The translations under genes and the position numbers were made by a program. 64,000 bases of DNA from Streptomyces sp. TS71-3 (GTDB lineage Bacteria; Actinomycetota; Actinomycetes; Streptomycetales; Streptomycetaceae), in assembly GCF_018327685.1 (NCBI RefSeq), contig NZ_BNEL01000003.1:2170001-2234000 (forward strand). Direction: 5' to 3'. Below the pieces are notes generated by a model, which saw only the letters and a program-made list of their open reading frames with translations, ran no database searches and was not told where the DNA came from. This document shows, piece after piece, positions 1-8,212 of this stretch; position 1 is the first letter of the stretch; every line of letters begins with the position of its first letter.

Positions 1-60
1 ATCCCGCGGGGGTGGCCATGCGGCCGCCCCGCGCTCCCACACACCTGGAGACACGTCACC

Positions 61-780
61 ATGTCACGCACCCCGCGGCAGACGAGCCGTGCACGGCAGG
101 CCGCCGCCCGGCGACTGCCCCTCGCGGCCGGGGCGGCCGCGATCGCCCTCCTCCTCTCCGCCGGCCCGGCACTCGCCCACGTGGAGGTCACGTCGGACAA
201 GCAACAGGCCGGTGCTGAGAACGCCACGATCTCCTTCGACGCCGAGGCCGAATCCGACTCGGCCGGCATCACCGGACTACGGGTGGTCCTGCCCGAAGGC
301 GTCGCCCCCGCCGACGTCACCTATGGGGAAGGTCCGGCCGGTTGGAAGTTCAAGGCCACCGATGACGGCTACACGGTCGGGGGACCGGCCGTGAAGGTGG
401 GCGAGAGCGCGAAGTACTCCGTCGTCGTCAAGCAACTCCCCGACGCGGGAGATCTGGCGTTCAAGACGCTTCAGACCTACGGCGACGGCCATACCGACCG
501 GTGGATCGAGCTGGACGAGAACAGCGAGCACCCCGCGCCCCACCTCAAGCTCAGGGCCGCGGTGGCCGGCAGCGAAGGCTCGGACGCGCAGTCCGGCCCG
601 AGCGCGTCCGAGTCCGGAGTAGCCTCACAGCCCCCTGCCGGGTCGTCGCCTTCCCCGGGGGCCGCTCAGAAGGACGAGAACGGGTTGCCGACCGGTGCCT
701 GGCTCGGGATCGCGGCGGCCGTCCTGGTCCTCGCAGGGGCGGGCTACACCCTGCGCAGCCGGTACGGCCGGCGCGCGTAG
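61..780 (+). CDS. YcnI-like (DUF1775) secreted, membrane-anchored copper protein
   Basis: This is a 239-residue protein of the YcnI/DUF1775 family. The N-terminus has a twin-basic, Ala/Leu-rich signal peptide (about residues 1-39). Predicted cleavage at ALA^HVEV leaves a new N-terminal His, the residue that binds copper in characterised YcnI proteins (family knowledge). The conserved beta-sandwich follows, including the segment around GPAGWKF. A Ser/Pro-rich linker (about 165-205) leads to a single C-terminal membrane helix (about 212-230) and a basic tail, so the domain should sit outside the membrane. The likely role is periplasm-side copper handling. Genes upstream lie outside the window, so its usual copper partners cannot be checked. 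A strong hairpin follows directly. Confidence 0.85.
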   Translation: MSRTPRQTSRARQAAARRLPLAAGAAAIALLLSAGPALAHVEVTSDKQQAGAENATISFDAEAESDSAGITGLRVVLPEGVAPADVTYGEGPAGWKFKATDDGYTVGGPAVKVGESAKYSVVVKQLPDAGDLAFKTLQTYGDGHTDRWIELDENSEHPAPHLKLRAAVAGSEGSDAQSGPSASESGVASQPPAGSSPSPGAAQKDENGLPTGAWLGIAAAVLVLAGAGYTLRSRYGRRA

Positions 781-789
781 GGAACCCGC

Positions 790-829
790 GTCTCACTCCC
801 GGCAGGCCGTGCTGAGCCGGGAGTGAGAC
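790..829 (+). terminator. Rho-independent-type hairpin after the YcnI gene
   Basis: A perfect 14-bp inverted repeat (arms 790-803 and 816-829, sequence GTCTCACTCCCGGC and its complement) encloses a 12-nt loop, starting 10 nt after the stop codon. There is no U-tract, as is usual for Streptomyces terminators. Confidence 0.8.
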
Positions 830-1140
830 GGGCCTGTGCGCGTCGCATCGCCCGCAACGGCCGGTAGATCACCGTGGGCGTCGTCGGGTGACCGGCACGA
901 CCTGAGAGAGCCTGTCGCCCGCGTACGATTGGGTGAAGGACGCGGACGACGGGGGACCGTGGGAAGTCAATCGTCCGAGTGCCCGGGACCCCTGCGACGT
1001 CGACGCAGAGGAACGCTGTGCGGTTCGGCGTTCGACGCGAGGCATGACCTCGGCGTCCACGAACGTCGACGTCCGCACACTACTCCCCTCCAGGCCCATG
1101 CCGTTCAGCCCCCTGGATGCTGACTTGGTGAGGACTGGAA

Positions 1141-1156
1141 ACTACAGCATCGTAGA
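1141..1156 (+). promoter_or_regulatory. Probable BlaI-type operator upstream of the M56 protease gene
   Basis: The sequence ACTACA-GCAT-CGTAGA matches, with two changes, the TCTACA-N4-TGTAGA dyads at 2902 and 7139. It lies 170 nt before the M56 start. BlaI/MecI repressors are known to read TACA/TGTA dyads. The rest of the 781-1325 gap shows only the terminator hairpin and no convincing gene. Confidence 0.5.
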
Positions 1157-1325
1157 GAGAGCGAGGCGTCGGCCCCGCCTTCCGTTCATTACGATGGGCC
1201 CCGGACGGGGCCGGGGCTCGGCCGGGGAGTCATGCGTGGCGGACCACGACAGGCATGATGCGGGATCGGACGAGGTGCTGGTCCGCCGTCTGCACGCTGA
1301 TGCCCAAAGTCCGGAGTGCTGAGCC

Positions 1326-2255
1326 ATGGGTGTGTTCGTCTTACTGCCTCTCGTGCTGCCGTTGACGGCGTGGCCCATGGCGCGCCTGGCCGCGCATCGG
1401 TTGCACCCTCGCGCCGCCACCCTGCTCCTGTCGGGTGCAAGCGCAGCTCTCGGCCTGTGCAGCACCCTCTGCCTGGGCCTGTTGGCGATCGTGGGTACGG
1501 CCCAGCTTCCAGGTAATCCTCTTCCGGACAGCTGGGCCGAACCCGAGGTCCGTGAAGCGGTGCCGCAGGACGAGGTCGTGGGGGAGACGGCCGTGGGTGC
1601 CCTCGCGGCCGCGTTCCTCTCCGGTGTGAGTCTGCTGGTCCGCCACTGCCGTGTGCGACGGCGCACCGAACGAGCGTTGAAGGGGCTGCCAGGGGGACGG
1701 GTCGCAGTCCTGCCGGATCAGACGCCGTATGCACACACGGTGCCCGGGAGGCTGGGGCGGATCGTCGTCTCGACGGGCATGCTGGCCAACCTGGACTCGG
1801 CCGCCCGGCGTGTCCTGTTCGCCCACGAGCGGTCTCACCTGGCCAACCGCCACCATCGCTACTTGCTGCTGGCGGGTCTCGCGGCCCGGCTGAACCCGTG
1901 CCTGCGCCCCTTGCGTACGGCCTTGGCCTACACCGTGGAACGCTGGGCGGACGAAGACGCCGCCCGTGCAGTGGGGGACCGGCTTGTGACCGCCCGGGCG
2001 GTGGGCGCTGCCGCGCTCATCTCCCAAAGCCCGCCCGCGCCCTTCCTGACGGCGTTCGCGGCGCCAGGCCCGGTGCCGCGCAGGGTTGCGGCGCTGTTGG
2101 GTCCTGCTCCGAATGCCCCCACCTGGCAGTCTCTGTTCACCTCGGTGGGGCTGGCCGCATGGGCGGCCGCCGCCGGCACTGCCCTGTCCGCCATGTCGTC
2201 CGCGAACTCCGCCGTCACGCTGTTTCTGATCCTGCGCGCGGTCACGCCGCTGTAG
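1326..2255 (+). CDS. M56-family (BlaR1/MecR1-like) membrane zinc metalloprotease
   Basis: This is a 309-residue integral membrane protease. Hydrophobic segments lie near residues 1-20, 30-60, 88-105 and 250-300. The zinc motif HERSH (HExxH) is at residues 167-171, with VERWADE at about 204-210 supplying the likely third ligand. M56 proteases sense envelope or beta-lactam signals and inactivate a BlaI-family repressor (family knowledge). No extracellular penicillin-binding domain is visible, so the signal is unknown. The BlaI gene is not adjacent but lies 4.3 kb away at 6567-6950; the shared operator motif ties them together. Codon 6 (1341-1343) is TTA, so translation may need the bldA tRNA. 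The ATG is preceded by a GGAG at 1314-1317. Confidence 0.85.
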   Translation: MGVFVLLPLVLPLTAWPMARLAAHRLHPRAATLLLSGASAALGLCSTLCLGLLAIVGTAQLPGNPLPDSWAEPEVREAVPQDEVVGETAVGALAAAFLSGVSLLVRHCRVRRRTERALKGLPGGRVAVLPDQTPYAHTVPGRLGRIVVSTGMLANLDSAARRVLFAHERSHLANRHHRYLLLAGLAARLNPCLRPLRTALAYTVERWADEDAARAVGDRLVTARAVGAAALISQSPPAPFLTAFAAPGPVPRRVAALLGPAPNAPTWQSLFTSVGLAAWAAAAGTALSAMSSANSAVTLFLILRAVTPL

Positions 2256-2380
2256 ACGCGGCCGCAGAAGCGTTCCGGAGCCCACGATGCGGACCGACAT
2301 GCGCACCGTGCCGAGGGGAAGCGTCCGTGAACCGTCCCTGGGGTCCACGCGGCCGAGCGCAGACCCCAGGGACGTGTTCC

Positions 2381-2836
2381 TCAGAGGTCGAACTCCTGCG
2401 GGGGCAGATCGAGGGCGAAGCAGGCCTCGCGCACGACCGCCCGCTCGTCCTTGTCGAAGTCGCCGTCCGCACCGCCGATGACGATGCCGATCTGGATGAC
2501 GGCACGGGCCTCGGCCGGCTTCTTCCTGGCCTTGGCGATCTCCTGAAGCACGCTGACCTTGCCGAAGTCGAAGTCGGCCGTCAGCTTGTCCAAGTTGTCC
2601 TCGAACCGGCGCTGCAAGTCGTCCGCCGGGAAATTCTGGAGGACCTCGTTGTTCATGATGAGCTGGGCGACCCTGCGCCGCTCCGTCGGATCCACGGTGC
2701 CGTCCGCCGCGGCCACGAGCGCGCAGATGGCCATGCTGGCATCGCGGAAGGCGCCGCTCTTGAGGTCGTTCTTCTTCGCCACGAGCTGGGTCTGCATCGT
2801 CGATGCCGATTCCCGGATGCGGTCCCACAGGGCCAT
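2381..2836 (-). CDS. terB: TerB-family tellurite-resistance protein
   Basis: This 151-residue cytoplasmic protein has the TerB helical fold. The features visible are the N-terminal block after KSGAFRDA, an acidic metal-site segment AAADGTVDPTERRR, and the second repeat-like acidic segment IGGADGDFDKDERAVV near residues 122-137. TerB works with TerD-family proteins in resistance to tellurite and other envelope or oxidative stress; the biochemical function remains poorly defined. It is transcribed convergently with the M56 gene. A BlaI-type dyad lies 66-81 nt upstream of its start, so it is probably derepressed with terD and the protease. Confidence 0.88.
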   Translation of the reverse strand: MALWDRIRESASTMQTQLVAKKNDLKSGAFRDASMAICALVAAADGTVDPTERRRVAQLIMNNEVLQNFPADDLQRRFEDNLDKLTADFDFGKVSVLQEIAKARKKPAEARAVIQIGIVIGGADGDFDKDERAVVREACFALDLPPQEFDL

Positions 2837-2901
2837 GAGAACTCCATATGGTGTCAGCGGCCCGGGCCGTCCCTGGGGCGGCCGCGTAGCCTTGCCTTGT
2901 C

Positions 2902-2917
2902 TCTACAACAATGTAGA
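2902..2917 (-). promoter_or_regulatory. Probable BlaI-type operator upstream of terB
   Basis: A perfect dyad TCTACA-ACAA-TGTAGA lies 66-81 nt upstream of the terB start. On the minus strand it differs at a single position from the dyad at 7139-7154. Confidence 0.65.
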
Positions 2918-3034
2918 AACTGGCGGCGTCGCCCATAAGTTCCGCAAGTCTTCGGGATTTTCATCCCTCCGATGGCGGGAGACGCCGAGGACGCGGGCCG
3001 GACGCTGGATCAGCCTGGCGTCCGCACGGGCCGT

Positions 3035-4921
3035 TCAGTCCTCGGCGAGGACGATCACCGTGTCCCCGTCCTCCAGCACGAGCGGATCCGTCTTCGAGGG
3101 GTTCAGGAAGACGCCGTAGCCGGGAGGCTCGTGGCCGTGGCGGGCCAGGCGGTAGCCGATGGCCGACTCTCCGCGGTTGCTTGCGGCGGCCACGACGGTG
3201 GCGAAGGTGGCCTCGACTCCCGGCACGAGGTAGTTCGCAGCCGGCTTGAGGTAGATCTCGGCACCCTCCGGGTTGAACAGGTCGGTGAAAACCGCTTCCA
3301 GGTGAGGGTTCTCGGTCAGCTGGGCCAGCAGCAGGGTGATCACCTTGGTACTGACGATGAAGTCGTCCGCCTTGGTGACCTGGGCTATCTCGCGATTGCC
3401 GTCGTCGTTCATCTCGGTGACGATCGAGTAGGGGTCGCCGAGCGCCGTCTCGATGTCGCGCAGGTGCAGCAGGGTCACCAGCGTGCGGTCATCCGCCCGG
3501 CCGGGTGCGATGCGGTCGTCGGAGAGCACCACGATGTGCCGGTAGCCGGCGAGGTCCAGCTTCTCCAGGGAGGACCTGCGGGTCGGCTCGCAGTGCCGGT
3601 AGCCGACCTCGAGGTTGCGGAGATCCTTGGGCATCTCCCGCTGGGGCGGCCGTCTGGGCGCGGTGACGTCCACGGTCGATGCCGGTTCGACGAAGCTGTC
3701 CAGCAGCGAGATGAGTTTCGGCGCGCGGGCGTTCCATCCGATCAGGAGCGTGCGGTCGGGAGACGGGGGCCTGCCCTCCGCCGAGGTGACGGCGGTCGGG
3801 ACGACGTGCGGCGGTGACGACGCGAGCCGTATCGCAAGATCGTCCTCCGCGACCACGAGAATCTGGTCGCCGGTCGCGAGGACGGTGTCCATCGGCGGGT
3901 TCACCAGCACGCTGCCGTCGCGCGTGCGCAGCCCGGCGGGGGCACCGAGGTCGTAGGCGAGGAGCGCCTCGCCGTACGTACGGCCGGCCAGCGCCGGCTC
4001 GTCGCGGAAGTAGAACTCGTTGCCCACGAAACTGAGCAGTTCGTTGAAGACGGTGGACAGTCCCGTCTGCCGGTGCGACTGCGCGATGAGCCGCACGGCT
4101 ATGTCGTCGGCGTCGACGATGAGGGACTTCTCGCCTGCCGCCAGCCGGGCGGCTGGCAGGTTGTCCGAACTCTGCACGGCTGCCACGACAGTGGGGCGTT
4201 CGCCGCGCCAGACCCTGTTGTTCAGCAGCAGCAGGACCTTGATCGCATCGACGTCGCTGTCATCCCCGACCGGCGGCAAGACCATGACTGCCTTCGCTGT
4301 GTCGGGGCTGACCAGCTCCAGATCCGGGCGCTCCAGCGGGTTGCCGGAGCGGCAGACGACCCGGGTGCGGCCGGTGTCGGGTATGCGCTGGCGGATCTGG
4401 TCTTCCATGTCCACCTTGTCCCGGTCGGCGAGGATCACCACGCACGAGCGGCGTTCGCTCTGGTTCGCCTCGACGAGCTCCGCGATGACGGTGAACACCT
4501 GGTCCGACCAGCCCAGGACGATCGTGTGCCCACGTTCGATGAGCCGTGAGCGGCCCTTGCGTAATTCCTGGATCCGGTTCTCCAGCCCTCGGGCCAGAAC
4601 ACCGATCAACGCGCTCACGATGAAGATCCCGCCGATCGTCACCGTCAGCATCAGGGCCAGGAAGACAGGCCGGCCGGTGTCTCCGCCCATGGTGCCGGGG
4701 TCGAGGGTGCGCAGCAGGCTCATCCACACGACGCCGCGCCAGCCGCCGTTCTGCTCGGCGTCGGACGTGGTGAAGGCGACCACCAGGGCGGAGACGACGG
4801 CGACGAGGGCCAGGGAGGCCAGGGCGAGCCAGCCGATGAGCGCGGGGGTACCGCGGTCCATCGTGCCGTCGAACCAGTACCGCAACCGGTCCCGCAACCT
4901 GAACCGCATACCCGCCCCCAT
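3035..4921 (-). CDS. CASTOR/POLLUX-type ion-channel protein with RCK/TrkA-N domains
   Basis: This 628-residue protein has two membrane helices (about 29-50 and 85-111) flanking a short extracytoplasmic pore-like segment. A long cytoplasmic part with two Rossmann-type regions follows (about 130-330 and 380-600; motifs HTIVLGWSDQ and TLLIGWNARA). This matches the CASTOR/POLLUX/DMI1 family of cation channels gated by cytoplasmic RCK domains; bacterial members are often annotated as NAD-binding lipoproteins. The pore sequence is not a canonical TVGYG, so ion selectivity cannot be predicted. The start could be ATG 4921 or the in-frame ATG four codons in. The gene stands alone and diverges from the sulfotransferase gene. 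The 2918-3034 spacer shows no obvious signal. Confidence 0.8.
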   Translation of the reverse strand: MGAGMRFRLRDRLRYWFDGTMDRGTPALIGWLALASLALVAVVSALVVAFTTSDAEQNGGWRGVVWMSLLRTLDPGTMGGDTGRPVFLALMLTVTIGGIFIVSALIGVLARGLENRIQELRKGRSRLIERGHTIVLGWSDQVFTVIAELVEANQSERRSCVVILADRDKVDMEDQIRQRIPDTGRTRVVCRSGNPLERPDLELVSPDTAKAVMVLPPVGDDSDVDAIKVLLLLNNRVWRGERPTVVAAVQSSDNLPAARLAAGEKSLIVDADDIAVRLIAQSHRQTGLSTVFNELLSFVGNEFYFRDEPALAGRTYGEALLAYDLGAPAGLRTRDGSVLVNPPMDTVLATGDQILVVAEDDLAIRLASSPPHVVPTAVTSAEGRPPSPDRTLLIGWNARAPKLISLLDSFVEPASTVDVTAPRRPPQREMPKDLRNLEVGYRHCEPTRRSSLEKLDLAGYRHIVVLSDDRIAPGRADDRTLVTLLHLRDIETALGDPYSIVTEMNDDGNREIAQVTKADDFIVSTKVITLLLAQLTENPHLEAVFTDLFNPEGAEIYLKPAANYLVPGVEATFATVVAAASNRGESAIGYRLARHGHEPPGYGVFLNPSKTDPLVLEDGDTVIVLAED

Positions 4922-5136
4922 CCCGAGCAGCCGCTTCAGCGGGCCCCCGCACCATCAGGGCGGTACTCCGCCTCCGGTCCCTCAACCGTAGTCGATCAGA
5001 CCCACTCACCCCGCAGGCCCGGTGACGAGCCGGATTCCGAGAACTGCCCTGCCGAACGGGAGGTGTTGGTAACCGAATCGCGGTTCACGGTGATGCACAG
5101 CGCTCTGCCAGCCTTGGCCACTACTCTCTACCCACT

Positions 5137-6318
5137 ATGGACGACGTACCCTGTATAAGGCCCGACACGGCCAGACCTTTGGACCCCGGCACCAGACTGC
5201 TGCACATCGGGCCGCACAAGACCGGAACCACAGCCCTGCAAGGGGCGCTGTTCGCCGCACGGGAACGGTTGGCCGAACACGCTATCGATTACCCAGGCGA
5301 GGACCGCCACCCCATGTACGCGGCGCTCGCCGCGAGCTCCAGGCCCTCCATGATGGGTGACAGGCAACCTCGCCGGGAGCACTGGGACCGCCTCGTCGAA
5401 GCCGTTGCGGCATCCGGCGACCGGACCGTGGTGGTCAGCAGCGAGTTCTTCGCCGAGGCGGATGCTTCCGCCATCTCGCGGGTCGTCGCTGATCTCGACG
5501 GGCCCCGGGTGCACGTGGTGGTGACGCTGCGGCCGCTCGCGAAGATCCTTCCCTCCCAGTGGCAGCAGTACGTGCAGAACGGCCTGCGCATGGGGTATCG
5601 CGACTGGCTGGAGCACATGCTCCGCAAACCGCCGTATGAGCAGCCCAATCCGAGCTTCTGGCTGCGTCACGCCCACGACCGGCTCGTCGAGCGCTGGAGC
5701 GGTGCCGTGGGCGTGGACAGGCTCACGGTCGTCGTGGTCGACGACCGCGACCGCGACATGCTCCTACGGGCGTTCGAGTCACTGCTCGCACTACCCGTCA
5801 AGACCCTGGAGCACGTGACCGACGCGGCGAACCGCTCGCTCACGCTCGGTGAGGTCGAGATGATCAGGCACTTCAACATCGAGTTCCGCAGCAGCGGTCT
5901 CCCGGAGCGCATGTACTCAAGGAACGTGCGCTACGGGGCGATCATGCGTATGAAGACGGCGTGGTCCCCGCCGCCCGACCACCCCAGGGTCACCACCCCT
6001 GGTTGGGCGCTTGAGCGGGCCGCGCAGATCGGCTCCGGGGTTGCGGACCGGATACGGGAACTGGGTGTCCGTGTGCACGGCGACCTACGGCTGCTGCATG
6101 AAGGGCCGACCCTCGCGCCCGAAACCGGGCAGCCCATCGTGTCGGTGGACCCGGCGGCTGCCGCCCAGGCGCTGTTCGGTGCCATCGCCAGCACCCATGA
6201 ACCCCCGGCAACGCCGCCCAGGACGCAGTCCGTGCATCAGACACGTTCCACAGAACTGATGCGTGTGCTGCTGCGACGGCTGGCCAGACGCGCGGGGCGA
6301 GTCCTGCACATCCGCTGA
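5137..6318 (+). CDS. Sulfotransferase-family protein
   Basis: This is a 393-residue soluble protein. The motif HIGPHKTGTT (residues 23-32) is the phosphosulfate-binding loop of PAPS-dependent sulfotransferases. A second PAPS-contact region is likely around VVTLRPLAKILPSQWQQYVQ, where Arg and Ser/Gln take the usual 3'-phosphate-binding place. The C-terminal 60 residues are basic and Arg-rich. Actinobacterial members of this group are thought to modify glycans or small metabolites, but the acceptor cannot be deduced. Flanking genes give no pathway clue. The 6319-6566 gap after it holds nothing I can identify. Confidence 0.8.
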   Translation: MDDVPCIRPDTARPLDPGTRLLHIGPHKTGTTALQGALFAARERLAEHAIDYPGEDRHPMYAALAASSRPSMMGDRQPRREHWDRLVEAVAASGDRTVVVSSEFFAEADASAISRVVADLDGPRVHVVVTLRPLAKILPSQWQQYVQNGLRMGYRDWLEHMLRKPPYEQPNPSFWLRHAHDRLVERWSGAVGVDRLTVVVVDDRDRDMLLRAFESLLALPVKTLEHVTDAANRSLTLGEVEMIRHFNIEFRSSGLPERMYSRNVRYGAIMRMKTAWSPPPDHPRVTTPGWALERAAQIGSGVADRIRELGVRVHGDLRLLHEGPTLAPETGQPIVSVDPAAAAQALFGAIASTHEPPATPPRTQSVHQTRSTELMRVLLRRLARRAGRVLHIR

Positions 6319-6566
6319 GGAAAGGGATCTGGCGGCCGAGTGCCTCAGGTGTGCGAGGCCGTCAGTGGCGGCCTCAGTAGCCTCCGTGGCCATTCCTACG
6401 TCGGCGCGGGCGTGACGACGGTGGGAGAGCTGACCCGGGGGGAGGGGGGGGCTATCGCGGTGGGCGCCTTGGTGGGCGATCTCGGCTGGCGGCTGGCTGA
6501 GGTCGGCGGGCGTCAGACCCAGCGCGAGCCCGCAGAGCAGGGTGGAGCATGACGGCCTCCAGGGGC

Positions 6567-6950
6567 TTACCCCTCCGCCTCGTCACGAGCCTGCTCCAGA
6601 AGATCGCGCAGGAACTGCTCGTCGTCCGCCGACAGCGCCGTGACGAAGCTGGCCAGTACTGCCTCCCTGTCGCGCTCGCCGTCCAGTACACGGCGCATTC
6701 TCAGGGCGGCGAGCCCCGCCTGGTCGGCAGCCGACACCCATACGAACGACCGGCCATCGCGCCGGCGCGTCACGGCTCCCTTGGCCAGTAGGCGAACCAG
6801 CACCGTCATCACGGTCGTGTACGCCAGATCGGCGGCCATGCGGTCCTGCACCCAGCTCGCGGTCACCGGCTGCTGGGCCGTGTTGAGCACCGACAGCACC
6901 CTGGTCTCCAACTCCCCGCGCGCCCTGCGCCTCCCATCGGGCTCCGTCAC
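6567..6950 (-). CDS. blaI: BlaI/MecI/CopY-family transcriptional repressor
   Basis: This 127-residue protein has the BlaI layout. The winged helix-turn-helix covers residues 10-75 (LETRVLSVLNTAQQPVTASWV, then AYTTVMTVLVRLLAKGAVTR), and the dimerisation/cleavage region covers about 85-127, ending in LRDLLEQARDEA. Repressors of this family are cleaved or inactivated by M56 proteases. The GTG start at 6950 is chosen because a GGGAGG Shine-Dalgarno lies just upstream. It diverges from terD, and the shared intergenic region holds a perfect TCTACA-N4-TGTAGA dyad at 7137-7156, so autoregulation and control of terD are likely. The M56 gene at 1326 is the obvious sensor partner, although the two genes are separated. 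Confidence 0.9.
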   Translation of the reverse strand: MTEPDGRRRARGELETRVLSVLNTAQQPVTASWVQDRMAADLAYTTVMTVLVRLLAKGAVTRRRDGRSFVWVSAADQAGLAALRMRRVLDGERDREAVLASFVTALSADDEQFLRDLLEQARDEAEG

Positions 6951-7136
6951 CGTCGACCTCCCTCCCCGGCACCCGCCAGTCGGCTTCTTGTCGTGGGTGA
7001 CACATCGTATAGACCACTCGGTGCAGGGGCTTCCACTGGAGACGGCGGCTCGGTGGGCCGGGACAGGTCGCCGACCCTCGACGGAATGGCCTGTATGGCG
7101 TGTTTTCTGCTGCGCGTTCGTGTTGCTGCCACCTTG

Positions 7137-7156
7137 AATCTACAATGTTGTAGATT
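7137..7156 (+). promoter_or_regulatory. Perfect BlaI-type operator between blaI and terD
   Basis: AATCTACAA-TG-TTGTAGATT is a perfect 9-bp-armed inverted repeat with the TACA/TGTA core of BlaI operators. It ends 53 nt before the terD ATG and lies about 190 nt from the blaI start, in the blaI/terD intergenic region. Confidence 0.75.
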
Positions 7157-7209
7157 TCGATTCGGGCTCGCATCTGCGAGTAGGAGTCGATCGCGCGAAA
7201 GGATGAGTC

Positions 7210-7785
7210 ATGGGCGTTTCCCTGTCCAAGGGGGCCAACGTATCGCTGAGCAAGGAGGCGCCGGGCCTGACCGCCGTGCTGGTGGGGCTGGGCTGGGACG
7301 CCCGCACCACCACCGGCGCGGACTTCGACCTCGACGCGTCCGCGCTCCTGGTCAACGAATCCGGCAAGGTCCCCTCTGACCGGCACTTCATCTACTACAA
7401 CAACCTCACGAGCCCTGAGGGCTCGGTGGAGCACGCCGGCGACAACCTCACCGGCCAGGGTGAAGGCGACGACGAGGTCATCAAGGTGAACCTGGCCGCC
7501 GTTCCGGCCGAGGTCGCCCGGATCGTCTTTCCGGTCTCGGTCTACGAAGGCGAAGCGCGGGGTCAGAGCTTCGGGCAGGTGCGCAATGCCTTCATCAGGG
7601 TTCTCAACCAGGCCGGTGGGTCGGAGATCGCTCGCTACGACCTCTCGGAGGACGCCGCCACGGAGACCGCGATGGTCTTCGGCGAGCTGTACCGCAACGG
7701 CGCCGAGTGGAAGTTCCGGGCCGTCGGGCAGGGCTACGCCTCGGGCCTGACCGGTATCGCCGAGGACTTCGGGGTGTATGTGTGA
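7210..7785 (+). CDS. terD: TerD-family stress/tellurite-resistance protein
   Basis: This is a 191-residue canonical TerD protein. It begins [20 protein letters not shown], has the acidic calcium-binding segment [17 protein letters not shown] at about residues 37-53, and the C-terminal signature [20 protein letters not shown]. TerD proteins are cytoplasmic calcium-binding proteins linked to tellurite, phage and oxidative-stress resistance; in Streptomyces they also affect differentiation (family knowledge). The ATG has a GAAAGGA ribosome site 5-6 nt upstream. The perfect BlaI-type dyad upstream predicts repression by the divergent BlaI. Confidence 0.92.
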   Translation: MGVSLSKGANVSLSKEAPGLTAVLVGLGWDARTTTGADFDLDASALLVNESGKVPSDRHFIYYNNLTSPEGSVEHAGDNLTGQGEGDDEVIKVNLAAVPAEVARIVFPVSVYEGEARGQSFGQVRNAFIRVLNQAGGSEIARYDLSEDAATETAMVFGELYRNGAEWKFRAVGQGYASGLTGIAEDFGVYV

Positions 7786-8129
7786 ACGCGTCCTGCGCCG
7801 AGGGTGTCGCTTGATCGGCCGGCCGAGGCGGTCACTCAACGGTGCTTCAGCGACTGCCGATCGTCGAGGGTGCCGTCGTCGGCAACGCCGACGGGTCGTC
7901 GGATCCCGCCCGCGCCCCCTGCTGGGTGGCCGGCCCGGACCTCTTCGGCAGGACAGAGCCGGACTGCGCCGCACTCGATTCCTGATTGCGCAGCACGGCG
8001 GTGGGTGATTTGCAAGGCAGGTGCTGCTGTCGCGTGACGGGTCATATGGGCTGGCGGCAAGGGTATCGACTAGCGCGGCTGCTTGAGCTCGCGCTGTGGT
8101 TGCCGACCGTTCGCTACAGAATTCATAAG

Positions 8130-8137
8130 TTGCGCAA
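8130..8137 (+). promoter_or_regulatory. TTGCGCAA palindrome, copy 1, before the long TerD gene
   Basis: The 8-bp palindrome directly follows a CATAAG -10-like hexamer, 75 nt before the ATG at 8213. It is one of four copies between 8.1 and 19.7 kb. Apart from this motif, the 7786-8212 gap shows no gene I can support. Confidence 0.4.
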
Positions 8138-8212
8138 TCGGGGAACCATGCGGACTCTGGACGCGTTGTTCCCGGCGAATGCGAGAGCCAGGATCGGTTG
8201 TGGAGGAAGACG

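Noticed and set aside
933..1322. 129-codon frame between the YcnI and M56 genes
   Set aside because: Composition is Arg/Asp-rich with no domain, and it spans the predicted operator.
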